Shown: positions 42,551-51,851, counted from the first letter of the stretch. The stretch: DNA of 64,000 bases from Streptomyces griseoflavus (GCF_014649995.1 NZ_BMUC01000009.1:476-64475); one strand, 5' to 3'. Made by a program: numbers and translations. Notes: a model not told the origin generated them from the sequence alone.

Positions 42551-42732
42551 GGCGCACTTCTCGTGGGGTTGGTGCGGAAGGGGTCCGCACTGCGGACGGG
42601 ACGCCAGTGTCACACGCATTGTGGTGGCGCGGAAGCCTCAACTCGCTCCGTAGGCGCGTGGTGACGGGGGCGTACCGTCCGGGGCGGCCGGTTGCTTCGA
42701 TTCCTCTGGAAAACAGGCGATTTGGGTGTGCG

Positions 42733-43797
42733 TCAGGGGACGCGCGCGATCCACTCCGGCGAGGTGAACTTCGTCCGCGCCAACTCCCGCGCGCGGGACA
42801 GTTCCTGGTCCGTCACCTTGCCGGCGGCGAGCCCGTACCGGGCGCGGAAGGAGTCGATCATCCGGTCGATGACGGCCTCGCGCGGCAGACCGGTCTGCCG
42901 GCGCAGCGGATCCACCCGCTTCCCGGCGCTCCGGGTGCCCTTGTCGGACAGCTTCTCCCGTCCGATGCGCAGCACTTCGAGCATCTTGCCGGCGTCGATG
43001 TCATACGCCATCGTCACGTGGTGCAGCACCGCTCCGGGACCGCCGTCCTGGCCGACGAGCCGCTTCTGGGCGGCGCCGGCGATCTTGCCCTGGTCGGTGG
43101 CGATGTCGTTCAGCGGCTGGTACCAGGCGCGGATGCCCATCTCGCCGAGCGCGCCGAGCACCCAGTCGTCGAGGTAGGCGTAGCTGTCCTGGAACGACAG
43201 CCCCTGCACCAGTGCCTCCGGCACCGACAGGGAGTACGTGATGGTGTTGCCGGGCTCGACGAACATCGCGCCGCCGCCGGAGATGCGGCGCACGACCTCG
43301 ATGCCGTGACGTCGGGCGCCCTCGGCGTCGACCTCGTTGCCCAGCGACTGGAAACTGCCGATGATCACCGCGGGGGCGCCCCACTCCCACACCCGCAGCG
43401 TCGGCGGACGCCGGCCGGCGGCGACCTCGGCGGTCAGCACCTCGTCCAGGGCCATGTGCAGCGCGGGGGACTGAGGGCTCTCGTGGATCAACTGCCAGTC
43501 GTAGTCGGTCCAGTCGGTGGCGTGGGCCAGCGCGCGGCGCACCGCGATCCCGACGCCCTCCGAGGTGAGCCCGTACATCACCGTCCCCTCGGGGAGGGCC
43601 GCGTCGATCCGTGCCGCCAGACCGGCGGCGTCGGTGTCGGCGGGGGCGCCTTCCAGGGCGCCGTTCACGGCGTCCAGCGCCTCGTCGGGTTCGAGGAAGA
43701 AGTCGCCCGCCACGCGCGCGCGGCGCAGCACGCCGTCCTCCACATCCACGTCCACGACGACCAGCTTGCCGCCGGGAACCTTGTACTCACCGTGCAC
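42733..43797 (-). CDS. lplA: lipoate-protein ligase A with N-terminal accessory domain
   Basis: A 354-residue ligase that attaches lipoate to E2 and GcvH proteins. The first roughly 90 residues (HGEYKVPGGKLVVVDVDVED, ARVAGDFFLEPDEALDAVNG) match the small accessory domain that lies at the C-terminus of E. coli LplA. The catalytic domain follows (LHMALDEVLTAEVAAG, LRVWEWGAPAVIIGSFQS, VVRRISGGGAMFVEPGN, and DQGKIAGAAQKR with the likely adenylation Lys). So the domain order is permuted. GTG 43795-43797 follows GGCGGAG. No lipoate or glycine-cleavage genes are adjacent. Confidence 0.85.
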   Translation of the reverse strand: MHGEYKVPGGKLVVVDVDVEDGVLRRARVAGDFFLEPDEALDAVNGALEGAPADTDAAGLAARIDAALPEGTVMYGLTSEGVGIAVRRALAHATDWTDYDWQLIHESPQSPALHMALDEVLTAEVAAGRRPPTLRVWEWGAPAVIIGSFQSLGNEVDAEGARRHGIEVVRRISGGGAMFVEPGNTITYSLSVPEALVQGLSFQDSYAYLDDWVLGALGEMGIRAWYQPLNDIATDQGKIAGAAQKRLVGQDGGPGAVLHHVTMAYDIDAGKMLEVLRIGREKLSDKGTRSAGKRVDPLRRQTGLPREAVIDRMIDSFRARYGLAAGKVTDQELSRARELARTKFTSPEWIARVP

Positions 43798-44067
43798 GGC
43801 TCCGCCTTTCGTTCCGCCCCTGGGGGAACACGCGCGGGGGCGGAGATGTTCCCCCGCCCCCGCACGCGCCCTCTGCCCCCGGAGATCGGTGACCGGCCCC
43901 GGTCCCTGACTCCCGGTCCCGGCTCCCGCCCCCGGGGACGACTCCGTCCCGCGCCCCCGTCCCGGGGCCGCGGCCCACCGGGATCCTGCCCCGAGCCCTG
44001 GACCCCCGGGCAGGACCCGGCCCCGGAGGCGGGTCACACCTCGGGACCGGACCCGGCGCGGGGGCCG
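43798..44067. other. CCCGG-rich intergenic region
   Basis: 270 bases between two minus-strand genes, with many overlapping CCCGG/CCCGGTCCC units (for example near 43894-43990). It can fold in many ways and probably acts as terminator for the importer operon upstream of it on that strand. No gene is supported. Confidence 0.4.
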
Positions 44068-45078
44068 TCAGACAGCGGCGGCGGTGTCCGCCGCCGGCTG
44101 CGGGTGCACGCAGTGCCACCGGTGCCCGTCCCCGCCGTCGGAGACGGCGGGGAACACGGTGGCGCACGCGTCGTCCGCCTTCCAGCAGCGGGTGCGGAAG
44201 GGGCAGCCGGAGGGCGGGTTGGTCGCCGAGGGCACCGGGCCGTGCAGCACGATCCGCTCGGGCCGCTCCAGCAGGCTGGGCGTGGCCGACAGCAGCGCCT
44301 CGGTGTACGGGTGGCGGGACGCGCCGGAGACCTGGGCGGCCCGGCCCTCCTCCACCACACGGCCGAGGTAGAGCACCGCGATGCGGTCCGCCAGGTAGCG
44401 CACGGTCTGCACGTCGTGGGAGATGAAGACCATGGCCAGGCCGAGCCGGGAGCGCAGGTCCACCAGGAGGTTGAGGATCTGGGCGCGCACCGACACGTCC
44501 AGGGCGCTGGTGGGCTCGTCGGCCACGATCAGCTCCGGCTCCAGGGCGAGCGCGCGGGCGATCGCCACGCGCTGGCGCTGGCCGCCGGACAGCTGGCCGG
44601 GCAGCGCCCCCATGGTGTGGCCGGGCAGACCGACCAGGTCGAGCAGTTCCTCGACCCGCCGCGCACGCTCGGCCTGGGTGCCGCGGCCGTGCACGTCCAG
44701 CGGGTCACGCAGGATGCGGCTCACGGACAGCCGCGGGTTCAGGGCGGTGGACGGGTCCTGGAAGATCACGCCGACACTGGCCCCGAAGCGGGTACGGCGT
44801 TCCGCGGCGGGCATCCTCCACAGGTCCTGGCCCTTGAAGTACACCTCGCCCTCCGTCGGGCGCTGGAGGCCGGTGACCACGCGGGCCAGGGTGGACTTGC
44901 CGCAGCCCGACTCGCCCACCAGGCCGAGGATCTCGCCGCGCCGGACCTCCAGGGAGGCGTCGGTCAGGGCGTGCACGGCGTCGCGCCGCAGCAGGCCGCC
45001 GCTGCGCGCCTTGTGCCGGACGTGGATGTGGTCGAGCCGTACGAGCGGTTCCATCGTGGTGTCCTTCGGGGCGGTCAT
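44068..45078 (-). CDS. ABC importer ATPase, DppF type (sialic-acid/oligopeptide system)
   Basis: A 336-residue ATPase: Walker [18 protein letters not shown]-loop VGVIFQDPSTALNPRL, signature [15 protein letters not shown], Walker B LIVADEPTSALD, H-loop FISHDVQTV. The C-terminal oligopeptide/dipeptide-type tail with Cys pairs (CPFRTRCWKADDAC) is typical of this group. ATG 45076-45078 overlaps the upstream stop (ATGA). It is the fourth gene of an operon of binding protein, permease, fused permease-ATPase and ATPase, divergent from a sialic-acid catabolic locus. This architecture matches the SiaEFGI sialic-acid importer known in Corynebacterium. Confidence 0.87.
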   Translation of the reverse strand: MTAPKDTTMEPLVRLDHIHVRHKARSGGLLRRDAVHALTDASLEVRRGEILGLVGESGCGKSTLARVVTGLQRPTEGEVYFKGQDLWRMPAAERRTRFGASVGVIFQDPSTALNPRLSVSRILRDPLDVHGRGTQAERARRVEELLDLVGLPGHTMGALPGQLSGGQRQRVAIARALALEPELIVADEPTSALDVSVRAQILNLLVDLRSRLGLAMVFISHDVQTVRYLADRIAVLYLGRVVEEGRAAQVSGASRHPYTEALLSATPSLLERPERIVLHGPVPSATNPPSGCPFRTRCWKADDACATVFPAVSDGGDGHRWHCVHPQPAADTAAAV

Positions 45079-47057
45079 CGGGCACCCTCCAACGACTTGG
45101 CCGACGGGCGCACCGGCGCCGGGTGGTGACAGGCGAACAGATGGTCGCCGTCGCCGGCGCCGTCGCGGTCGGTGGCGGGCGGCGGGGTGGTGGCGCACAG
45201 CTCGGTCGCGGCGGCGCAGCGGGAGGCGAACCGGCAGCCGGCGCCGAACGCCTTGGGCGCGGGCACCACCCCGCGGATCTGGTGCAGCCGTTGTGCCCCG
45301 GCCTCCAGCGAGACGACGGAGCCGAGCAGACCCCGGCTGTAGTGGTGGGCGGGGTCCGTCAGCAGGGCGCGGGTGTCGCCGGCCTCGGCGACCTGACCGG
45401 CGTACATGACCGCGACCCGGTGGGCGAGGTCGCCGACCAGGGCCAGGTCGTGCGAGACCAGCACCATCGCGAAGCCGAGTTCGTCGCGCAGCTTCACCAG
45501 CAGTTCGACGACCTGCGCCTGCACCGTCACGTCGAGCGCGGTCGTCGGCTCGTCGGCGATCAGCAGCCGCGGACTGCGGGAGAGCGCCATCGCGATCAGC
45601 ACGCGCTGGCGCTGGCCGCCGGAGAGCTCGTGCGGGTAGCTGCGCAGGGTGCGCTCGGGGGAGAGGCCGACCAGTTCCAGCAGCTCGGCCGGGGTGCGGG
45701 TGCCGCCCCGGGAGGTGAGCCGCTTGAGCTGGGTGCCGATGAGCACCGACGGGTTCAGCGACGACATGGCGTCCTGGTAGACCATCGCGATCTCCGGCCC
45801 CATGAGCGCGCGGCGCTCCTTCGGCGACAGCTTCAGCAGGTCCCGGCCCCGGTAGAGGATCTCGCCCTCCGCCTCGGCGTTGCGGGCCAGCAGGCCCATG
45901 ATCGCGAGGCTGGTGATGGACTTGCCGCAGCCGGACTCACCGACCAGGCCCAGGGTCTCGCCCTCACGGACGGTGAAGGAGATGCCGTCGACCACGCGGA
46001 TGTCGCCGTAGCGGTCGGGGAAGCGGATCGACAGGTCACGGACGACCAGCAGGTCGGAGGCGTCCGCGGACAGCGGCGGGACGGCCGGCTCGGTCGCCTC
46101 GATGCGGGTGGCGAGCTCGGCGAGGGCGGCGTCCGCCGCGGCCCGGTCGGCGGCCGGCTCGGCGGCGGCGGCCTTCTCGGCGGTGTCGCCGCCGTCGGCA
46201 CGGGCCTTGTCCGGGGACGCGGCGGCGTCCGTCATGCCCTCCGACAGGACGTTCAGCGCGAGCACCGTGATCAGCAGGCACAGACCCGGGAAGAGGGTCG
46301 CCCACCAGCCGCCCGAGAGGAGGATCTGCCGGCCGTAGGCCAGCACGCTGCCCCAGCTGGGGTCGGGATCCTGCACACCGGCGCCGATGAAGGACAGACT
46401 GGCCTCGAAGATGATCGAGTCCGCCACCATGACCGTCGCGAACACCAGGACCGGAGCGGCACAGTTGACGGCGACGTGCCGGGCGACGATGTAGTGCCGC
46501 CGGGCGCCGATCACCTGCTCGGCGGCGACGTAGTCCTCGCCGTACTGCTCCAGCACGTTGGCCCGTACGACGCGGGCGAGCGAGGGGGAGTAGACGAAGG
46601 CGATGGTGAAGATGATGACCGGGACGCTGGGCCCGAACACGGCGACCAGCACGGCGGCGAGCGCGATCGGCGGGAACGACATGACGACGTCCAGCGTGCG
46701 CATCACCGACTCGTCGGCGAACTTGCGCGAGGTGGCGGCGAGGGCGCCCAGGGCCGAGCCGATGGCCAGCGCGAGGAGGGTCGCGCCGAAGCCGATGACG
46801 AGGGAGTAGCGGGCTCCGTGCACGACGCGCGCGAACACGTCACGGCCGGCCCGGTCGGTGCCGAACCAGTGGTCGGCGCCCGGCGGCTGTGCCGGCGTGC
46901 CGGTGGCGAGCGGGTCCTGGGTGAGCAGCGGCGCGAGGACGGCACCGAGCACGACGACGAGGAGGACCCCGAAGGCGATCCGCGAGGGCAGGGGCAGGCG
47001 ACGCAGGCGGGTGCCGGGCCGGAGTCGCTCGGCGAGGGAGCGTGGGGCGAACATCAC
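45075..47057 (-). CDS. fused ABC permease (DppC) and ATPase (DppD)
   Basis: 660 residues. Residues about 1-280 form a DppC-type permease with several membrane helices ([20 protein letters not shown] first), a [20 protein letters not shown] segment and an EAA-type loop ([20 protein letters not shown]). An Ala-rich linker of about 45 residues leads to an ATPase with [43 protein letters not shown] and [12 protein letters not shown]. The tail has Cys pairs as in DppD. Start could be GTG 47057 (4-base overlap with the upstream gene) or ATG 47054. Fused permease-ATPase subunits are known in corynebacterial sialic-acid importers. Confidence 0.88.
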   Translation of the reverse strand: MMFAPRSLAERLRPGTRLRRLPLPSRIAFGVLLVVVLGAVLAPLLTQDPLATGTPAQPPGADHWFGTDRAGRDVFARVVHGARYSLVIGFGATLLALAIGSALGALAATSRKFADESVMRTLDVVMSFPPIALAAVLVAVFGPSVPVIIFTIAFVYSPSLARVVRANVLEQYGEDYVAAEQVIGARRHYIVARHVAVNCAAPVLVFATVMVADSIIFEASLSFIGAGVQDPDPSWGSVLAYGRQILLSGGWWATLFPGLCLLITVLALNVLSEGMTDAAASPDKARADGGDTAEKAAAAEPAADRAAADAALAELATRIEATEPAVPPLSADASDLLVVRDLSIRFPDRYGDIRVVDGISFTVREGETLGLVGESGCGKSITSLAIMGLLARNAEAEGEILYRGRDLLKLSPKERRALMGPEIAMVYQDAMSSLNPSVLIGTQLKRLTSRGGTRTPAELLELVGLSPERTLRSYPHELSGGQRQRVLIAMALSRSPRLLIADEPTTALDVTVQAQVVELLVKLRDELGFAMVLVSHDLALVGDLAHRVAVMYAGQVAEAGDTRALLTDPAHHYSRGLLGSVVSLEAGAQRLHQIRGVVPAPKAFGAGCRFASRCAAATELCATTPPPATDRDGAGDGDHLFACHHPAPVRPSAKSLEGAR

Positions 47058-48004
47058 ACCGTCCTGATGCGCGGGTTGACGAGCAGGTAGAGCAGGTCGA
47101 CGACGACGTTGACCACGAGGAAGGCGATGGCGATGGTGAGCACGGTGCCCTGGACCAGGCCGACGTCGCCCCCGTTGACGCCTTCGAGGATCAGCTTGCC
47201 CATGCCGGGCAGGTCGAAGATCGCCTCGATGACGACGGCGCCGCTGAGCATGTAGCCCACCTTGACGCCGAGTACGGTCAGCGGGGTGATCAGGGAGTTC
47301 CGCAGCACCGACCGGATGATCAGAGACGGCGGCAGACCGCTGCCGCGGGCGGTGCGCACGTAGTCGCGGTCGAGTTCGGCGACCATCGAGGTGCGGATCA
47401 GCCGGGCCAGTGAGGAGGCGACCGGCAGGGCGAGGGCGATGGCCGGCAGGGCGAGGCTCTCCAGCCAGCCGGAGAAGGAGTCGGCCGGGTTGACGTAGCC
47501 GCCGGTCGGGAAGACCGGCATGTTCAGCGCGAACTGCTGGATGAGCAGGACACCGAGCCAGAACGACGGCAGGGCGATGCCGATCATGGACAGCACCCGG
47601 AAGACCTGGTCGGGCCAGCGGTCGCGGTGGACGGCGCTGGCGACGCCGAAGACCAGGGCCAGCACGATGGCCAGCGAGAGGCCGAGGAGCGTCAGCTGGA
47701 GGGTGAGCGGGAAGGCCGTGGCGATCCGGTCGACCACGGGCTGGCTGGGCGCCACGGTGACCCCGAGGTCCCCCTGCAGCAGGTCGCCGAGGAAGGCGAC
47801 GTACCGGACGGGCAACGGGTCGTTGAGACCGTTCTCCTCGGCGAACGCGGCCCGCGCCTCGGGGCTCGCGCTGTCGCCGAGCGCGTTGTACGCGGGGTCG
47901 GCGGGCGAGAACTGCAGGACGACGAAGACCAGCAGGGCGATGCCGAGGATCATCACCGGCATCATCGCGACGCGGCGCAGCGCGAGCCGGAGAAAAGCAA
48001 CCAT
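47054..48004 (-). CDS. ABC importer permease, DppB type
   Basis: A 316-residue permease. ATG 48002-48004 is chosen because AGGA lies 8 bases upstream and it opens directly into helix 1 (MMPVMILGIALLVFVVLQFS). Typical DppB features follow: the exported loop with ENGLNDPLPVRYVAFLGDLL and GDLGVT, IALPSFWLGVLLIQ, the EAA-like RTARGSGLPPSLIIRSVLRN, and FDLPGMGKLILEGVNGGD near the end. Second gene of the importer operon, 76 bases after the binding protein. Confidence 0.9.
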   Translation of the reverse strand: MVAFLRLALRRVAMMPVMILGIALLVFVVLQFSPADPAYNALGDSASPEARAAFAEENGLNDPLPVRYVAFLGDLLQGDLGVTVAPSQPVVDRIATAFPLTLQLTLLGLSLAIVLALVFGVASAVHRDRWPDQVFRVLSMIGIALPSFWLGVLLIQQFALNMPVFPTGGYVNPADSFSGWLESLALPAIALALPVASSLARLIRTSMVAELDRDYVRTARGSGLPPSLIIRSVLRNSLITPLTVLGVKVGYMLSGAVVIEAIFDLPGMGKLILEGVNGGDVGLVQGTVLTIAIAFLVVNVVVDLLYLLVNPRIRTV

Positions 48005-48080
48005 CGTGAGGTTCCTAGCGATTGGGGCGGGGGCCGCCACCCGTGAAGGCGTGGCGGCCCGTCGTCGTGGGCGTGCGGGG

Positions 48081-49676
48081 TCAGGCGCGGCCGACGTCGA
48101 TGAAGGACAGCCCGGTGGTCGGCAGCGGCTTGAACCCGGGCAGCGAGGCCTCGCGCCAGGCGGTGGGCAGCTTGCGGTGCAGCACCGGGTAGAGGGCGGC
48201 CTCGTCGGCGACCAGGTCGGTCACCTGTCCCCACAGGTTCTTGCGCTCGGCCTCGTCGGCCTCCGCCGCTGCCTTGTCCAGCAGCGACTTGACCTGCTTG
48301 TAGGCGGCGCTGCCCGCCCAGCCGTAGCGCTTCTCCGGCCAGAAGCCGTAGTAGAACCAGCGCAGCAGCAGGTCGGCGTCGTTGCCGAAGACCGACGGGT
48401 CGCCCGGCGCGGCCATCGCCTGGAAATCACCCTTGTCGATCTTGGCGTACTGCGCCGCGGACTGCTGGATGTCGAGCTCGGCGTCGACCCCGACCGCGGC
48501 CCAGCTCTCCTTGATCAGCGGTGCGATGTCCTTGACCCAGCCGTTGTCGGTGAGCATCAGGGTGAAGGAGAGCTTGCCGGCGCCCGCCTCGGCGAGGAGC
48601 TTTCTGGCCTTGGCCGGGTCGTGCCGGTAGACGGTGGCAGCCTTGTGGAAATCGGGGTGCGAGGCCGGAACGTACCCGGTGGCCGCCTCGGCGTTGCCCA
48701 GCAGGGCGGTGGAGATGATCTTCTCGGTGTCCAGGGCGTAGTGCAGCGCCTGGCGCACCCGCTTGTCCGCGAAGCGCTTGTCGGCGGTGTTGAACATCAG
48801 GAAGAGCAGCCCGAAGGACTGGACGGACTCGACCTTGTCCTTGCCCGTGATGCCCTTGACGTCGATGTAGGGCACGTCCTCGATGGCCTGCACGCGGCCG
48901 GACTTGAGGGCGCTGACCCGCGCGGACGGGTCGGAGATCAGACGCCAGACCATCTTCTTGGCCTTGGCGGGGTGGGGGCCGTTGTACTTGTCGTACGCCT
49001 CCATGACGATCTTGTCCTCGCGCACCGCCGACACGAAGCGGTACGGACCCGAACCGACCGGCTTGGCGTCGAACGCCTTGGCGTCGGCACCGGCGATCTT
49101 CTTCGGCACGATCCGTACCACGGCTATGCGCGAGGGGAAGAGCGCGAAGGCGTACTTCAGCTTGAACTCGACCGTCGTCCCGTCGACCGCCTTCACCTGG
49201 TCGATGAAGGGCACGAACTGGGCCATCAGCGAGTTGTTCTTCGGGTCCAGGACGCGCTCGAAGCTGAACACCACGTCGTCCGCGGTGACGGCCGAACCGT
49301 CGTGGAAGGTGGCACCCTTGCGGAGGGTGGCCCGGTAGGTGGTCGCGTTGATCTTCTGCGGCATGGCGGTGGCCAGCGTCGGCCGCGCGACGAGCGTGGC
49401 CGGGTCGAGGTCCACCAGACCCTCGAAGATGTGCATGTTCGCGGCGAACGGGGTCGCGCCGGAGGTGATCATGGGGTCGAAGCCCGTGGAGAGGGGGTAG
49501 GAGAGCCCGGCCTCGATGGTGTCGGTGCTGCCGCCGGACCCGCCGGAGTCGTCACTGGTGCTGCCCGGACCGCCGCAGGCGGAGAGGCTCGCGGTGATCG
49601 CGGCCGCCGCACCGATGGCGCTGGTGTATCTCATGAAGGCGCGGCGGTCGATGCCGGCTGAGCTGCGCGGGGACAA
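48081..49676 (-). CDS. ABC importer substrate-binding lipoprotein, DppA/OppA type
   Basis: 531 residues. TTG 49674-49676 is chosen since AGGAGG lies 5 bases upstream and it places the signal peptide correctly. The signal has twin Arg (GIDRRAFMRYTSAIGAAAA) and lipobox LSAC, so it may be a Tat-exported lipoprotein. The SBP_bac_5 fold shows FEGLVDLDPATLVARPTLAT, TYRATLRKGATFHDGSAVTA and DDVVFSFERVLDPKN. Though peptide-like, it heads an operon divergent from the NanR-like regulator and sialic-acid enzymes, so sialic acid is the inferred ligand. The palindrome 49772-49787 lies about 95 bases upstream. Confidence 0.85.
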   Translation of the reverse strand: MSPRSSAGIDRRAFMRYTSAIGAAAAITASLSACGGPGSTSDDSGGSGGSTDTIEAGLSYPLSTGFDPMITSGATPFAANMHIFEGLVDLDPATLVARPTLATAMPQKINATTYRATLRKGATFHDGSAVTADDVVFSFERVLDPKNNSLMAQFVPFIDQVKAVDGTTVEFKLKYAFALFPSRIAVVRIVPKKIAGADAKAFDAKPVGSGPYRFVSAVREDKIVMEAYDKYNGPHPAKAKKMVWRLISDPSARVSALKSGRVQAIEDVPYIDVKGITGKDKVESVQSFGLLFLMFNTADKRFADKRVRQALHYALDTEKIISTALLGNAEAATGYVPASHPDFHKAATVYRHDPAKARKLLAEAGAGKLSFTLMLTDNGWVKDIAPLIKESWAAVGVDAELDIQQSAAQYAKIDKGDFQAMAAPGDPSVFGNDADLLLRWFYYGFWPEKRYGWAGSAAYKQVKSLLDKAAAEADEAERKNLWGQVTDLVADEAALYPVLHRKLPTAWREASLPGFKPLPTTGLSFIDVGRA

Positions 49677-49771
49677 GGATTCCTCCTGGCGGGGGGAGTC
49701 ATGGCGGACGAGAATGCGGAATGGCTGATTCTGTACGACGTGGCCGGCGAGAACGTACCCCGACGGCAATG

Positions 49772-49787
49772 CATCAGACGTCTGATG
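49772..49787. promoter_or_regulatory. palindromic operator of the GntR (NanR-like) regulator, site 1
   Basis: CATCAGACGTCTGATG, a perfect 16-bp palindrome in the divergent region between the importer operon and the regulator gene. The same core recurs at 50722. FadR-type GntR proteins bind short palindromes of this kind. Confidence 0.65.
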
Positions 49788-49840
49788 TCTGACGCTTGAT
49801 AGCGTGGGAACGTAGTCGGGCAAGGGAGAGGGGTCAAGAG

Positions 49841-50593
49841 GTGGCGGTGGGACAAAAGGCGATTCGGCATACCGTGCCGGAACCCAAGGCGGCGCGACAG
49901 CCGTTGCGGCAGGAGGTCGTGGACGGCATCAAGGCGTACATTCTGCGCAATCAGCTGCGTCCGGGGGATCCATTGCCCACCGAGCCCGCGCTGTGCGAGG
50001 CGCTCGGTGCCAGCCGCTCCAGCGTGCGGGAGGCCATCCGGATCCTCACCGCGCTCGACATCGTCGAGGTGCGGCACGGTCACGGCACCTACGTCGGCCG
50101 GCTCAGCCTGTCCGCCCTGGTGGAGAGCCTCGCCTTCCGCGGACTGCTCAGTCCCGACGACGACTTCCAGGTGATGAGCGACCTCGTCGAGGTCCGCGAG
50201 CTGTTCGAGCGCGGCATGTCGGAACGGCTCGTGGAGTCCCTCAGCGGCGAGCAGATCGACCGGCTGGCGTCGCTCGTCGACGAGATGCGCAAGGCGGGCG
50301 CCGGTGAGGGGCACGGCTTCGTCGAGTCCGACCGTGCCTTCCACACCCTGCTCGTCGCCCCCCTCGGCAACGACCTGATCGGGCAGCTGTCCGCGGCGTT
50401 CTGGGACGTCTACGTCATCGTCGCGCCCCACCTCGACGTCTTCACCCACGAGGACGAAGCCGCCACCATCGCCAATCACCAGCGCATCGTGGACGCCGTG
50501 CGGGACCGTGACCCCGCCGAATTCGCGGCGGCCCTCACCGAGCACTACGCGCCCGTGCGCAAGCGGATCGCGGAGGCCCGCGCCCGGCGCTGA
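49841..50593 (+). CDS. GntR-family (FadR subfamily) regulator, NanR-like
   Basis: A 250-residue regulator. The winged HTH (about 20-85) reads LRQEVVDGIKAYILRNQLRP, GDPLPTEPALCEALGASRSS and VREAIRILTALDIVEVRHGH. The all-helical FCD ligand domain (about 95-245) has VMSDLVEVRELFERGMSERL, then FVESDRAFHTLLVAPLGN and NHQRIVDAVRDRDPAEF, with metal-type Asp/His positions. GTG 49841 follows AGGGAGAGGGG; a TTG at 49796 would add 15 residues. It sits between the divergent importer and the sialic-acid enzymes, each with a CAGACGTCTG-type site, as expected for a repressor relieved by a sialic-acid metabolite. Confidence 0.88.
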   Translation: MAVGQKAIRHTVPEPKAARQPLRQEVVDGIKAYILRNQLRPGDPLPTEPALCEALGASRSSVREAIRILTALDIVEVRHGHGTYVGRLSLSALVESLAFRGLLSPDDDFQVMSDLVEVRELFERGMSERLVESLSGEQIDRLASLVDEMRKAGAGEGHGFVESDRAFHTLLVAPLGNDLIGQLSAAFWDVYVIVAPHLDVFTHEDEAATIANHQRIVDAVRDRDPAEFAAALTEHYAPVRKRIAEARARR

Positions 50594-50605
50594 CCCGGTC
50601 GTCAC

Positions 50606-50644
50606 GCGGCGGAGGCGGTCCCGGTGCGGGGCCGCCTCCGCCGC
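50606..50644 (+). terminator. strong hairpin terminator after the GntR gene
   Basis: GCGGCGGAGGCGG and CCGCCTCCGCCGC form a perfect 13-bp stem with a 13-base loop, 13 bases after the stop. It separates the regulator transcript from the catabolic genes. Confidence 0.8.
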
Positions 50645-50678
50645 GTCGTGCGGGGTACCGGGCCGCGGCGACGGGCAC

Positions 50679-50707
50679 TTGACGGTCGCCTTCCGGATCT
50701 CTAGGGT
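50679..50707 (+). promoter_or_regulatory. sigma-70-type promoter of the sialic-acid catabolic genes
   Basis: TTGACG (50679-50684), a 17-base spacer and TAGGGT (50702-50707) match the HrdB consensus TTGACN-17-TANNNT. The start of transcription would be near 50714, just before the operator at 50722. Confidence 0.65.
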
Positions 50708-50721
50708 CCCAGGACAACAGA

Positions 50722-50737
50722 CATCAGACGTCTGCTC
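50722..50737. promoter_or_regulatory. operator of the GntR regulator, site 2
   Basis: CATCAGACGTCTGCTC shares its first 13 bases with the perfect palindrome at 49772-49787. It lies about 15 bases after the -10 box, where a bound repressor would block RNA polymerase, and 66 bases before the esterase start. Confidence 0.65.
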
Positions 50738-50802
50738 TTAGTGCTCTCAGCGATTCGTCTGCGCTGCGCCGCGCGCACGCCTCACCCATCGGGGCCCCCT
50801 TC

Positions 50803-51825
50803 ATGCCACTGACGGACCTCACCCTTGCCCAGTGCCTCGCACTCCGGCCCGACCTCGACGAACCCGCCGACCTCGACGCGTTCTGGGACCGGACCCTGCG
50901 CGAGGCCCGAGCGGCCGGCGGCTCCCCGCGGTTCACCCCCGTCGACTCGGGCCTGAGCCAGGTCACGACCTACGACGTGTCCGTGCCCGGATTCGGGGGC
51001 GAGCCCGTGCGGGGCTGGCTGCACCTGCCCGCCGGGGCCGACGGCCCGCTCGGCTGCGTCGTGGAGTTCCTCGGCTACGGCCGCGGCCGCGGCCTGCCGC
51101 ACGAGCAGGTCCTCTGGGCGACCGCCGGCCATGCGCACTTCATCATGGACACCCGCGGCCAGGGCTGGTCCACCGCCGGCGGGGACACCCCCGACACCGT
51201 CACCCTCAACGGCGATGTGCCCGGCTTCCTCACCCGGGGAGTGGACAGCCCCTACAACCACTACTACCGGCGCGTCTACACCGACGCCGTGCGCTTCGTC
51301 GAGGCCGCCCTTGCCCACCCGGCGGTCGACCCCGACCGGGTCGTCGTCACCGGGCACAGCCAGGGCGGCGGCATATCCCTCGCGGTCGCCGGGCTCGTCC
51401 CGGGCCTGGCGGGCGTCATGCCCGACACCCCGTTCCTGTGCGACATCCGCCGCGGCGCACTGATCGCCGGCGCGCCGCCCTACACCGAGATCGCGGAGTA
51501 CCTGAGCCTGTACCGCGACCGCACCGAGACCGTCTTCACCACCCTGTCCTACGTCGACGCGGCCCTGCTCGCCTCCCGCGCCACCGCACCGTCCCTGTTC
51601 TCCATCGCCATGATGGACGGCATCTGCCCGCCCTCCACCTGCTTCGCCGCCTATCACCGCTACGGAGGCGCGAAGGACCTGCGGGTCTACGAGTTCAACG
51701 GCCACGAGGGCGGCGGCGGCCACCACCGCCGCGAGCAACTCGCCTGGGTCCGGGACCTGCTCACCTCACCCCACGCCCTCGACGACCCAGCCCCCTCCAC
51801 CCTGCACGATCCCCAACTCGCCTGA
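50803..51825 (+). CDS. CE7-family acetyl esterase (AXE1-like), possible sialate O-acetylesterase
   Basis: A 340-residue cytoplasmic alpha/beta hydrolase of carbohydrate esterase family 7. Visible are LDAFWDRTLREARAAGGSPR at the N-terminus, the RGQGWS motif (as DTRGQGWST), TGHSQGGGISLAVAG with the nucleophile Ser, and a final His in FNGHEGGGGHH. CE7 enzymes remove acetyl groups from small sugars and cephalosporins. As first gene after a sialic-acid operator and before the sialidase, it may de-acetylate O-acetylated sialic acids after uptake. That substrate is inferred from context only. Its ribosome-binding site is weak (GGGG). Confidence 0.85.
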   Translation: MPLTDLTLAQCLALRPDLDEPADLDAFWDRTLREARAAGGSPRFTPVDSGLSQVTTYDVSVPGFGGEPVRGWLHLPAGADGPLGCVVEFLGYGRGRGLPHEQVLWATAGHAHFIMDTRGQGWSTAGGDTPDTVTLNGDVPGFLTRGVDSPYNHYYRRVYTDAVRFVEAALAHPAVDPDRVVVTGHSQGGGISLAVAGLVPGLAGVMPDTPFLCDIRRGALIAGAPPYTEIAEYLSLYRDRTETVFTTLSYVDAALLASRATAPSLFSIAMMDGICPPSTCFAAYHRYGGAKDLRVYEFNGHEGGGGHHRREQLAWVRDLLTSPHALDDPAPSTLHDPQLA

Positions 51826-51851
51826 CCCCACTCCCGAGAAGAGGCCCGTTC

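Noticed and set aside
43850-44040. CCCGG-rich tract as a possible CRISPR or structured RNA
   Set aside because: Units are short, irregular and without spacers; low-complexity GC sequence is sufficient.
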